The translations under genes and the position numbers were made by a program. Positions 1 to 5,253 of a DNA stretch of 6,061 bases are shown piece by piece (within the stretch, counting starts at the first letter, position 1; the number at the start of each line of letters is the position of its first letter). Source of the DNA: Pseudomonadota bacterium. GTDB lineage: Bacteria > SAR324 > XYD2-FULL-50-16 > JAHJRI01. The stretch covers positions 1 to 6,061 of the forward strand of contig JAKSDL010000464.1 of assembly GCA_022360105.1 (NCBI GenBank), in the 5' to 3' direction. The notes under the pieces were generated by a model. It was given only the letters and a program-made list of their open reading frames with translations, made no database searches and was not told where the DNA came from.

Positions 1-141
1 ATTTCGAAAGGGCTCCAACGCTGTCAAAATGACATCCAGATCGTTGGGTAATCGCTTGTTAAACAACCTTTTATCCTGCTCATCCAGGATTCCAACAAAA
101 CTATTGCTTGAATGTAAATCGATTCCGGCATATGTTTTCAT
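1..141 (-). CDS. IS110-family transposase, N-terminal part (partial at window edge)
   Basis: The minus strand reads 47 codons from ATG at 141 and leaves the window at base 1. The protein begins MKTYAGIDLHSSNSFVGILD and goes on with a charged DEQDKR turn. This is the typical start of IS110-family (DEDD, RuvC-like) transposases. The Asp of GIDLH (residue 8) matches the first catalytic acidic residue of the family. Such enzymes cut and join DNA for insertion-sequence movement, and in studied members a bridge RNA from the element's non-coding end guides them. A strong Shine-Dalgarno, GGAGGTG, lies just upstream on the minus strand and fixes the start. The other catalytic residues and the C-terminal Ser domain lie outside the window, so intactness cannot be judged. 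The family call is firm. Assignment to the IS110 or IS1111 subgroup is not possible from this part. Confidence 0.9.
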   Translation of the reverse strand, partial: MKTYAGIDLHSSNSFVGILDEQDKRLFNKRLPNDLDVILTALEPFRN

Positions 142-143
142 AT

Positions 144-216
144 GACACCTCCTTTACTGGGTTCATTAATAATGAATAAAAACTGTTCATAGCGGCACTA
201 TGAACAGGGAGGTGTC
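144..216 (-). promoter_or_regulatory. Transposase leader: RBS-sequestering stem plus two hairpins
   Basis: Read on the minus strand, GACACCTCC (216-208) is perfectly complementary to GGAGGTGTC (152-144), which contains the transposase ribosome binding site. Between them lie a perfect 10-bp hairpin (arms 183-192 and 198-207, 5-base loop) followed by TTTTTATT, and a smaller AT-rich hairpin (arms 162-167 and 171-176). Together they form a three-way junction that would hide the ribosome binding site in any transcript entering from upstream. The hairpin followed by T residues could also act as a terminator or attenuator. Other insertion sequences such as IS200 and IS10 use comparable protection against read-through. 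The folding is seen by complementarity; the regulatory role is inferred. Confidence 0.65.
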
Positions 217-357
217 TTGCAATTCGCTTTCCTAGGAGTTATTCGAGGGCTCTTGTCTTTATATGAGTATCAGGTCTTCTTTTGACTTAGCTCATTCTAA
301 ATTATCCAAAATATTTCTAATACGGGCTTGGCCCACTTGTAAATTAAATCTCCCATA

Positions 358-588
358 TCAATCCATAGGCTTGCAGAACTGTTCTTTGAAGGCTTCTTCC
401 ACTCGTTTGATCAAAGTATCAACCATGTCTCGGGTGTATTCGGAGACTTGGTAGGCTTCGAATTCTGTTAGTCGCAGGCTATTTTTTGTGGATTTGGTGG
501 AAAGGCCCACCAGACCCTTTATCGTGAAGTCGAGCAGGGTCTGCATTTGGTGGAGATCGTCCATCAGATCGATTAGTCCTTTTGACAT
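358..588 (-). CDS. Small helical protein, copy A (76 aa, unknown function)
   Basis: The 76-residue protein starts MSKGLIDLMDDLHQMQ and ends KEQFCKPMD. It appears almost wholly alpha-helical, as two amphipathic helices (about residues 4-30 and 40-70) joined by a Ser/Thr/Lys-rich turn, so a helical hairpin or coiled-coil dimer is plausible. It has no signal peptide or membrane segment. A paralogue lies at 2107-2337, and about 54 of 76 positions match by hand count. The start overlaps the end of the upstream gene by 16 bases, which suggests translational coupling. The Shine-Dalgarno is weak (GAAGAG region) compared with copy C. I do not recognise the family. Its place behind an antirepressor-like partner hints at a regulatory or antitoxin-like role, but this is a guess. 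Confidence 0.75.
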   Translation of the reverse strand: MSKGLIDLMDDLHQMQTLLDFTIKGLVGLSTKSTKNSLRLTEFEAYQVSEYTRDMVDTLIKRVEEAFKEQFCKPMD

Positions 589-764
589 CGCTCTTCTCTT
601 CCGTATAGCTTGAAACCATCATCTATCGATGACTTCTTTTCAGCCTTGACTTTGAAACCCACCAGATTGATCAATACCTGCCTGGAAACATTATCATTCT
701 CTTCATCAATCAATTCCATCAGCCTAAAGCTGCTGAAGAGTTCGTTCTTAGAGATATTCTTCAT
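573..764 (-). CDS. Short protein sharing the C-terminal tail of the Bro-N protein (63 aa, possible remnant)
   Basis: This 63-residue frame starts MKNISKNELF at the first ATG after an in-frame TAA at 768-770. No good ribosome binding site precedes it; a later ATG (MELIDEEN) is possible. Its last 40 or so residues align with the C-terminus of the Bro-N protein at 2322-2873. Shared features are LxxLI, then QVLxxL, a Lys/Ser patch and the end RCQKD against QCQKN. The Bro-N domain itself is missing, and I find no trace of it in the other frames upstream. The gene ends inside the start of the 76-aa gene with the same 16-base overlap seen in the second cassette. It is either a truncated antirepressor or a compact version keeping only the tail needed for the partner. 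Conservation of the overlap favours a real two-gene unit. Confidence 0.6.
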   Translation of the reverse strand: MKNISKNELFSSFRLMELIDEENDNVSRQVLINLVGFKVKAEKKSSIDDGFKLYGREERCQKD

Positions 765-814
765 GGATTAGTTTACTAAGTAGTGGATTTTGATTTCTCT
801 TAATTCTCAAAATT

Positions 815-895
815 CTTTGTCAAAAACATGCCATCTATGTCGTGGTTTGTAAGTGATAAATATGCCTTTAATGGCATATTTAGAATTCGACAAAG
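815..895. promoter_or_regulatory. Nested inverted repeats between divergent genes, probable operator region
   Basis: The gap between the minus-strand cassette and the XRE gene holds a perfect 10-bp inverted repeat, TAAATATGCC (857-866) with GGCATATTTA (873-882), around a 6-base spacer. Two outer pairs enclose it: CTTTGTC (815-821) with GACAAAG (889-895), and ATGCCAT (828-834) with ATGGCAT (871-877). The half-site ATGCC thus appears three times. Small XRE regulators commonly repress their own divergent promoters through such sites. A perfect TTGACA lies on the minus strand at 823-818, but no convincing -10 box follows at normal spacing. Confidence 0.5.
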
Positions 896-904
896 GGTTG
901 AAAG

Positions 905-1153
905 ATGAGAGGAATAGACGAGAAGAGTAGATATTTTGATGAGTTTTCAGTATTTGCTGAAAAACTGCGGAAGAAAATCTACCGGTTGAGGAAAAAGAAA
1001 AAACTGACTCAAGAAGATATGCAGTCGTTTGAACTTTCATTGAGGCAATATCAACGAATTGAGTCGGGACAAACGATCAACATGACGTTGTCCAACATTT
1101 TCAAAATTGCAAAAGCTCTCAACATCAAACCAAGTCAGCTACTTGACATTTAA
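905..1153 (+). CDS. XRE-type helix-turn-helix regulator (82 aa)
   Basis: This is a single-domain DNA-binding protein of the XRE/Cro-CI (HTH_3) type. After a charged N-terminal lead of about 20 residues, the domain covers roughly residues 20-80. It contains the typical LTQEDMQ helix, the turn and recognition helix (LSLRQYQRIESGQT), and the closing helices IFKIAKALNIKPSQLLDI. No second domain is present, so it looks like a minimal repressor or an antitoxin-like regulator. The Shine-Dalgarno-like AAAGGG stands 7 bases before the ATG. It is transcribed away from the 764-358 cassette across a shared gap full of inverted repeats, which suggests that it controls itself and that cassette. The domain call is firm; the targets are inferred. 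Confidence 0.85.
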   Translation: MRGIDEKSRYFDEFSVFAEKLRKKIYRLRKKKKLTQEDMQSFELSLRQYQRIESGQTINMTLSNIFKIAKALNIKPSQLLDI

Positions 1154-1255
1154 GTACACTCTAAGCCCGGCCCTGTCCCTATTCAATGAAACCCGGCGTT
1201 TGGTGACATAATATCACATCGTAGATTTGTACCGATGCGATACTGCTTGACGAAT

Positions 1256-1522
1256 TTATTCGCTTCTAAATGCCACTTTCTTATGAATTTTTCCTACCTC
1301 GTCTTTGATTTTCTCAACTCTGCTTTTCATCCAATTCGAACAGAAACTTATTCCTAGGACAGTTGCATCATCAATTACTTCTTTTTGGGCAACAATGGAC
1401 GCAAAGGAGTCGCAAAGAAAAGAACAATAAGCACAAAACTCTGTAATATTGTCATAAAGAACATTCAAATTTTCCTCCAGTGTTTCTTCAGGTAAAACCT
1501 CATTTTGTGATAGATTAAACAT
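1256..1522 (-). CDS. Small helical protein, unknown function (88 aa)
   Basis: I chose ATG at 1522 because GGAGGAG (minus strand, 1535-1529) stands six bases before it. An upstream in-frame ATG at 1561 would give 101 residues but has no such site. The protein starts MFNLSQNEVLPEETLEENLN and is rich in helix formers. A first helix carries several Cys (FCAYCSFLCDSF) and a second, strongly charged one (residues about 50-80, KSRVEKIKDEVGKIHKK) follows. There is no signal peptide or clear membrane segment. The two-helix layout recalls the 76-aa proteins at 358-588 and 2107-2337, although sequence identity is low, so a remote relation is only possible. It is divergent from the XRE gene at 1683 and convergent with the XRE gene at 905. 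I do not recognise the family. Confidence 0.65.
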   Translation of the reverse strand: MFNLSQNEVLPEETLEENLNVLYDNITEFCAYCSFLCDSFASIVAQKEVIDDATVLGISFCSNWMKSRVEKIKDEVGKIHKKVAFRSE

Positions 1523-1623
1523 ATTTAACTCCTCCGGCATACTACATTTTTCATGTTTCAAAGTAAGCCCGAAATCCTTCCTACGTTCTAAACTTTATTC
1601 TTATTTGCCTTTGTTAGAATAAA

Positions 1624-1682
1624 TGTTTTTACGCCCTATTGTGCCGTGTTGTCAATATTGTTTTTACGCCATAATAGGGCGC
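1624..1682 (+). promoter_or_regulatory. Promoter and probable autorepression operator of the second XRE gene
   Basis: A perfect inverted repeat, CGCCCTATT (1632-1640) with AATAGGGCG (1673-1681), frames a promoter-like pair: TTGTCA (1649-1654) and CATAAT (1670-1675), 15 bases apart. A perfect 12-base direct repeat, TGTTTTTACGCC, also occurs at 1624-1635 and 1659-1670. The right arm ends one base before the ATG at 1683, so a bound repressor would cover the start region. The -10 box lies 7 bases before the ATG and only AGGG resembles a ribosome binding site, so the mRNA may be leaderless or nearly so. Confidence 0.6.
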
Positions 1683-1904
1683 ATGAAAAAAGAACAAATA
1701 CAAACAGAGTTGAGGCATTTCGGCGAAAATCTTCGTAGGGAACGGACAGCAAGAAAGATTACCCAAGACAAACTTGCAGAGCTTGCACATTTGAATATTC
1801 GAACCGTTCAAAAAATCGAAGCGGGACAAACTAATATTCTCATAACAACGGCAAAAAGAATTCGAAAAGCAATAGGTTGTTCGTGGGAATCACTATTGGA
1901 CTAA
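1683..1904 (+). CDS. XRE-type helix-turn-helix regulator (73 aa)
   Basis: I start the gene at ATG 1683 (MKKEQIQTEL) rather than the ATG at 1624. The upstream 20 codons (MFLRPIVPCCQY and on) overlap the promoter/operator repeats and do not look like part of an HTH protein. The 73-residue protein is a bare XRE/HTH_3 domain: FGENLRRERTARKITQDKLA, then the recognition helix region NIRTVQKIEAGQTNI, then helices ending IGCSWESLLD. The IEAGQTN motif is the usual XRE signature following the recognition helix. It probably represses its own promoter through the CGCCCTATT/AATAGGGCG repeat. It may also act on the divergent 88-aa gene at 1522-1256. Its sequence differs clearly from the XRE protein at 905, so the two are not a recent duplication. 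Confidence 0.85.
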   Translation: MKKEQIQTELRHFGENLRRERTARKITQDKLAELAHLNIRTVQKIEAGQTNILITTAKRIRKAIGCSWESLLD

Positions 1905-1985
1905 AGAATATTGAACGAAATCAAGCTGGCGGCACCCGTATTTTTAGGCCTGCAATTGCCTCAATGTTTCACCACGATAAAGCAT

Positions 1986-2086
1986 AAAGGGGTCAAATCT
2001 TCCTTTGACCTTGCTATACAGCTTAAGGCTTTGCTCTTTCCTTTATAATCAAAACAACAAAAGTCAAAAGCAGATTTGACCCTTTT
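1986..2086. repeat. MITE/REP-like palindromic element, about 100 bases
   Basis: The terminal arms GGGTCAAATCT (1990-2000) and AGATTTGACCC (2072-2082) are perfect inverted repeats, extended by AAAG and CTTT with a bulge. Each end also folds on its own: GGTCAAA (1991-1997) pairs with TTTGACC (2004-2010), and GTCAAA (2063-2068) pairs with TTTGAC (2075-2080). A hairpin at each end of a short non-coding unit is usual for REP/BIME-like sequences moved by Y1 (RAYT/IS200-like) transposases. It sits between the XRE gene and the small-protein gene that ends at 2107. It may also end transcription from either side. Confidence 0.6.
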
Positions 2087-2106
2087 ATTTTTATGACCGG
2101 GTCTAA

Positions 2107-2337
2107 TCATTCAACAGGCTTGCAGAACTGCTCCTTGAAGGCTTCTTCCGTTCGTTTCATCATCGTATCAACCATGTTCCGGGTGTGTTCGTAGACTTGG
2201 AAAGCTTGGATTTCAGTTAATCTCAGGCTGTCTTCCGTGGATTCTGTGGAAAGGGCCGCGAGGCCCTTGATCATGAAGTTGAGCAAGATCTGCATCTGGT
2301 GGAGATCGTTCATGAGATCGGTTAGTTCTTTTGACAT
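2107..2337 (-). CDS. Small helical protein, copy C (76 aa, unknown function)
   Basis: This is a paralogue of the protein at 358-588, with identical length and no gaps. It starts MSKELTDLMNDLHQMQ and ends KEQFCKPVE. Invariant stretches include DLHQMQ, SLRLTE and EEAFKEQFCKP. Most changes are conservative (D/N, I/M, V/A), so both copies seem to have kept function. It has a good Shine-Dalgarno, GAGGAGG, six bases before the ATG. That site lies inside the coding end of the upstream Bro-N gene, and the 16-base overlap (2322-2337) implies coupled translation. The predicted structure is a helical hairpin without membrane segments. Function is unknown; a partner of the Bro-N protein is the simplest contextual idea. 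Confidence 0.8.
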   Translation of the reverse strand: MSKELTDLMNDLHQMQILLNFMIKGLAALSTESTEDSLRLTEIQAFQVYEHTRNMVDTMMKRTEEAFKEQFCKPVE

Positions 2338-2873
2338 TGTTCCTCCTCTTCCATTAGGTGTTCTATCTCCTCCGCATTCTGTGACGATGTTTTGTCTCCG
2401 GTCTGAACGGTTTCCAGTTTAACCAGTACCTGACCTGTCATCCCGGCCTGGTTCCTCCCGATCAGCTTCTTTAATCCCTCATCATCAGTCACGGCTGCCA
2501 GCGGGGCTTTGAAAGCGGCAGTCCTGGGGATAACCTCTCGTGTCAACCAGCGGGTCATGGCAACCGAAGCCGGTTTGCTGGTTTGCAAGACAAGTTGGAA
2601 GAAAGCAGAGGGATGACGAATGGAGGAGTGGTTGGCAAAAGTAACCAGACCACTGCTGCAAGGGACCGGATTCAGCCTCGGTATGTTTTCAAAGTCGGAA
2701 TTCTTTCCTTTTGTTGCAGGGAGATCCAACAGATGGGCAACCCCGGAAATATCAAGAGAGGTTTTGCTCTCCGGAATAAAACAGATGAGTTTGTTGTTGT
2801 TTAGCAAAACGTGAAGGGGACGTGTTTCATTGCGAAGACGTTTGACTAGCCCTGGAGTGAAAATTGGTTTCAA
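2322..2873 (-). CDS. Bro-N domain (phage antirepressor-like) protein, TTG start
   Basis: The 183-residue protein is read from TTG at 2873, chosen because AAAGGAG stands eight bases upstream; no ATG gives a sensible start. Residues about 20-123 fit a Bro-N domain. An early strand-rich part (PLHVLLNNNKLICFIPE) leads to ISGVAHLLDLP, matching the usual 'VAkaLGy' helix. Then FFQLVLQTSKPA and TRWLTREVIPRT correspond to the family's LY-LIL-SKxPxA and RWVTxEVLPxI block. Bro-N proteins bind DNA and occur in phages and baculoviruses, often as antirepressors. The C-terminal 60 residues are acidic, ending in a Glu run (HLMEEEEQCQKN), and are shared with the 63-aa protein at 573-764. An open frame extends upstream to 2993 but crosses a hairpin-rich leader. 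The domain call rests on motif recall, not a search. Confidence 0.7.
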   Translation of the reverse strand: MKPIFTPGLVKRLRNETRPLHVLLNNNKLICFIPESKTSLDISGVAHLLDLPATKGKNSDFENIPRLNPVPCSSGLVTFANHSSIRHPSAFFQLVLQTSKPASVAMTRWLTREVIPRTAAFKAPLAAVTDDEGLKKLIGRNQAGMTGQVLVKLETVQTGDKTSSQNAEEIEHLMEEEEQCQKN

Positions 2874-2881
2874 GGTGTTTT

Positions 2882-2888
2882 CTCCTTT
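2882..2888 (-). promoter_or_regulatory. Ribosome binding site that decides the TTG start of the Bro-N gene
   Basis: On the minus strand AAAGGAG is followed eight bases later by TTG AAA CCA. This fixes the start at 2873 and excludes the forty extra codons of open frame upstream. Confidence 0.7.
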
Positions 2889-2892
2889 GAGA

Positions 2893-2984
2893 GCACCGCC
2901 AGACTGAAACCGGGCTACCAAAAATGAGAAAAGCCCAGAAGCCTGGCGGTGCCAAGACACCATAAAGCAGGGTGACAGCCCTGC
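2893..2984 (-). promoter_or_regulatory. Hairpin-rich leader upstream of the Bro-N gene
   Basis: Two perfect stems are visible. GCACCGCCAG (2893-2902) pairs with CTGGCGGTGC (2943-2952), with an inner GGGCT (2912-2916)/AGCCC (2932-2936) pair. GCAGGG (2967-2972) pairs with CCCTGC (2979-2984). The large stem ends five bases before the ribosome binding site. This could be a cis-acting mRNA structure, a terminator-like barrier or part of an older repeat. The minus-strand frame through it looks non-coding (Trp, Cys and Phe rich), which supports a structural role. Confidence 0.5.
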
Positions 2985-3280
2985 CGTAGCCAAACCCCTG
3001 GGCCCATCTCATTTCACGGCTCGTTTTGTGGAGTGTCAATCCAGCGAATCCCGTCTTGGTAGAATTCTCAAAACCCAATGAAACAAACGTCCCCAAAGGA
3101 AACAATCAGAATGTATTTAAACAATAATCACTCTACAACCTACGGTCAACCCCAAATAGAGAAGTGAATGGAGCAACTTGCCCAAAATCGTGGAACAGCA
3201 TACCAATTTCAGTCTTCATTAAACTATGTAAGGCATGAGAATGACTGAGCCGTCGCACAGATTGGAAAGTAAAATGTATC
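2985..3280. other. Intergenic stretch without recognisable gene
   Basis: The open frames here have unlikely composition and no ribosome binding sites. The part near 2985-3100 is GC-richer and may belong to the leader or promoter of the Bro-N cassette. The part from 3110 to 3280 is AT-richer, and I see no clear hairpin, repeat or promoter in it. Confidence 0.4.
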
Positions 3281-3691
3281 CTATTGCCTGGTCACCGGTT
3301 TTTTCTTGAAGTCGGACAGGGCCAGGTACAGAGATCCGACGGCCAGTTCTGCGCAGTGGTGTGAATCTTCGTCCAGAGTTTCCAAAAAATCGATAATCTT
3401 TTCAGGGGTAATATCCCAGGCTTCATCGACCGATCTTCCTTCCGCAAAGTGAGCAACGGCATTAGCACAAGCGTTGGTGTTTATGCATCCCTCTATTCCA
3501 AGAGAAACATGCTGAATAATCTTCTTTTTCGTGGTTAACGATATTTCAACTGTATCACCGCAATCTCCGGTATTTTTGCCGTAACCATCGGGTTGATACA
3601 CCTTTTCATGTCGTTTGTAATCAAATGCCATCTTCAGGAATTGATTAGAGTGTTTCTGTAAAAAAGCATTTTGCTCGTCGCTTAATTCCAT
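3281..3691 (-). CDS. Iron-sulfur cluster assembly scaffold protein, NifU N-terminal/IscU type
   Basis: This 136-residue protein has the size and motifs of a NifU N-terminal (IscU-like) scaffold, on which [Fe-S] clusters are assembled in the cytoplasm before transfer to target proteins. The three conserved cluster cysteines are visible: C44 in TGDCGDTVEI (with D46, the Asp that affects cluster release in IscU), C69 in IEGCINTNACA, and C113 in HHCAELAVGSL. An extra Cys, C75, follows the second one. The N-terminal helix (FLQKHSNQFLKMAFDYKRHE) and the late helix are also typical. There is no neighbouring cysteine desulfurase, HscA or IscA gene, so it stands alone here, as variants of this family often do in anaerobes. 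The ribosome binding site is weak (AAGAGA). It is transcribed alone, with 407 bases before the next minus-strand gene. Confidence 0.88.
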   Translation of the reverse strand: MELSDEQNAFLQKHSNQFLKMAFDYKRHEKVYQPDGYGKNTGDCGDTVEISLTTKKKIIQHVSLGIEGCINTNACANAVAHFAEGRSVDEAWDITPEKIIDFLETLDEDSHHCAELAVGSLYLALSDFKKKPVTRQ

Positions 3692-4381
3692 TGTTTATTT
3701 CTCTTTTTCAGGTTGTTCCAAGAGGTTTGGTCGCCATTGGACTGCCGCTTCTGATTCTCAATCGCTTATTTTAGTTTGAGGTCGCTGTCAGAGTTCTCAA
3801 TTTCACATCCAGGCAGACCGACAATGGATGTGCAAGATCCGTTAAGAACGGTGTAAACCAACTGGTTATGATTATTGATGATCCAAACCTTATTTGTTAA
3901 TTCAACAACTCATGCATTTTTAATTGGCAGTTTTAAGCATATGCCAATAACAAGGTATCTTAGAAATTCATAAATCGCAAAGAATATTAAAATAACACAA
4001 TATAGATGGTATTAGTTATGTAGCAGCCGGACGAGCAAGAAAGGATTGAGAAAGTTAAAAATAATTAGAACGTCAATATAGTTTTTAAAAATGAGATGAA
4101 TCCCGATGAATTGTGAACGTACGTAAATGGCAGCAGACCTTCTTTTGACCTTTAGTATGCAGCATATGTTTTAAATGATGGGCACGCAGGCTTTGCCCAT
4201 CCTACGGCAACTGGTGCGCCAAAAAGAAAAACAGTTGCCGGAATTTTTCCGTTCAAGCATAATCCGGTGTAGCTTTCAAGTAGGTATTTGTTCAAACCAT
4301 GAAAAACATTCAGTCGATCATTAACGAAAATCAGTGCGGAAAAAATCCGGACATCAGATTCTTCATATGAGGATTTAAAGA
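3692..4381. other. 690-base gene-free region upstream of the putative toxin operon
   Basis: No credible coding frame is seen on either strand. The stretch from 3880 to 4130 is AT-rich. At 4135-4153 lies AGACCTTCTTTTGACCTTT, which resembles the inner part of the 1986-2086 element, followed by two palindromic repeats at 4177-4240. The last 140 bases should hold the promoter of the 4382 gene. I cannot name its boxes with confidence. The Shine-Dalgarno TGAGGA lies at 4368-4373. Confidence 0.5.
4177..4240. repeat. Pair of palindromic intergenic repeats
   Basis: GATGGGCA (4177-4184) and TGCCCATC (4194-4201) form a perfect hairpin with a 9-base loop. The minus-strand reading GTAGGATGGGCAAAGCC matches a palindromic intergenic sequence I recall as widespread in proteobacteria, often as a MITE or REP-like unit. 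Three bases further on, CGGCAACTG (4205-4213) and CAGTTGCCG (4232-4240) form a second perfect stem around an A-rich loop. Together they may be one mobile repeat. Confidence 0.55.
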
Positions 4382-5248
4382 ATGGCGACCATAAAAGACG
4401 AACTTGTAAAGGAATTGAAATCAAACGAACATATTGTGCAAATCTTTCCGTTGGAAGATTTTGTTACGAAACAGGAAACGGGCCAGAAATTTTCTTCCTG
4501 GGATCATCTGAAAACTCAGAAAAGACCCAATACACCAAGATACAATTTCATCCCCGAATGGGAAGATACCAAACCGATCGCCCGCTTTGGCGCTCAATAC
4601 GCATCGGTAGCCCGTGATGCAGAAATGGCCAGGAGGCTGGCCAGGGAATTCGGGATGGCGGGTAGAGTAATGATTAAGCGCTGGGGTGGAAAAGCCTACG
4701 TGGTGTTTAAAGGGCATCCGGGTAACCGAACCATATTTCGCGCGCCACGTTATTCAGTGTCCAATCCCAAGATCGTGCGTATGGCTGTCGGTCCCAAGGG
4801 GATTGTTGAATCCGTCAAAGGCGGGTTTGTCCTGACCGTTGTCTTGTGCACAACCGTCAATGTGTTTGATTATTTTATTCGGGATACCGCTACCCTGGCC
4901 CAGCTCCTGGGAAATGTCACTTCCGATCTTATCAAAATCGGAATCTGCTCCATTGCGGCTGCAACTGCGGGACTTATCGCAGGTACGGCGGTTTTTGTAC
5001 CTGCAGTTACTTTGTTAGTTGTGATAATGGTAGGCGTGGGAACCGGGTTTGTTTTGAATAGTATCGACAAACAAACAGGTGCCACTAAAATGCTGATCGA
5101 AGCTTACGAAGAAGCCGGGATTTCACTCAACCAAATGATCAACGATATTAAATCGGTTCCCTCCAATACAATCAGAGAGCAGCAACGTTGGGAGCAATGG
5201 TTTATAAATCGGGCCATGCGCAGAGCGATTGGTTCCGTTTCCTGGTAA
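4382..5248 (+). CDS. Putative membrane-acting protein with C-terminal hydrophobic hairpin (toxin candidate)
   Basis: The 288-residue protein has a soluble, charged N-terminal part (1-147). Within it is a basic, Gly-rich stretch (RWGGKAYVVFKGHPGNRT, about 100-117) followed by RYSVSNPKIVRMAVGPKG. A hydrophobic segment at about 148-165 is followed by a long hydrophobic hairpin at about 184-226 (SIAAATAGLIAGTAVFVPAV and on). The tail (230-288) is charged and ends GSVSW. There is no signal peptide. A soluble head with a late Ala/Gly/Val hairpin resembles colicin-like or other membrane-inserting effectors. From memory the middle block recalls proteins encoded near interbacterial toxins, but I cannot verify this. 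The Shine-Dalgarno TGAGGA fits the ATG. The next gene starts five bases after the stop, so they form one operon. A non-toxic inner-membrane protein remains possible. Confidence 0.7.
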   Translation: MATIKDELVKELKSNEHIVQIFPLEDFVTKQETGQKFSSWDHLKTQKRPNTPRYNFIPEWEDTKPIARFGAQYASVARDAEMARRLAREFGMAGRVMIKRWGGKAYVVFKGHPGNRTIFRAPRYSVSNPKIVRMAVGPKGIVESVKGGFVLTVVLCTTVNVFDYFIRDTATLAQLLGNVTSDLIKIGICSIAAATAGLIAGTAVFVPAVTLLVVIMVGVGTGFVLNSIDKQTGATKMLIEAYEEAGISLNQMINDIKSVPSNTIREQQRWEQWFINRAMRRAIGSVSW

Positions 5249-5253
5249 TTAAA

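Larger units (their letters stand above)
1..216 (-). mobile_element. IS110-family insertion sequence, 5' portion (outer boundary not determined)
   Basis: This covers the transposase start and its structured leader. The true outer end is not visible: IS110 elements often lack clear terminal inverted repeats, and none was found between 217 and 357. The 216 limit marks only the end of the recognisable leader structure. The element may extend towards the stop codon of the gene ending at 358. Confidence 0.55.

Noticed and set aside
801..823. Sigma-70 promoter for the minus-strand cassette A
   Set aside because: A perfect TTGACA is present, but no reasonable -10 box is found 15-19 bases downstream, so it is mentioned only within the operator entry.
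1624..1682. Longer N-terminus for the second XRE protein
   Set aside because: The added residues are encoded by promoter and operator repeats, and the HTH protein is complete without them.
2583..2814. Plus-strand open frames of 64 and 73 codons
   Set aside because: They are antisense to the Bro-N gene and are explained as shadow frames.
2874..2993. Upstream extension of the Bro-N gene to a TTG at 2993
   Set aside because: The extra forty codons cross strong hairpins and are not Bro-N-like. The TTG at 2873 has a good ribosome binding site at the right distance.
2880..3010. Variable region of a diversity-generating retroelement
   Set aside because: The hairpins near a gene start suggested it, but there is no reverse transcriptase, no template repeat and no C-type lectin-like end in any frame.
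2827..3105. Open minus-strand frame of 92 codons across the Bro-N leader
   Set aside because: It overlaps the Bro-N start in another frame, has composition unlike a normal protein (many Trp, Phe and Gly with hairpin repeats) and has no ribosome binding site.
4152..4717. Minus-strand open frames of 90 and 98 codons opposite the 4382 gene
   Set aside because: One crosses the palindromic repeats and the other is antisense to the well-supported 288-residue gene. Neither has family-like motifs or a ribosome binding site.
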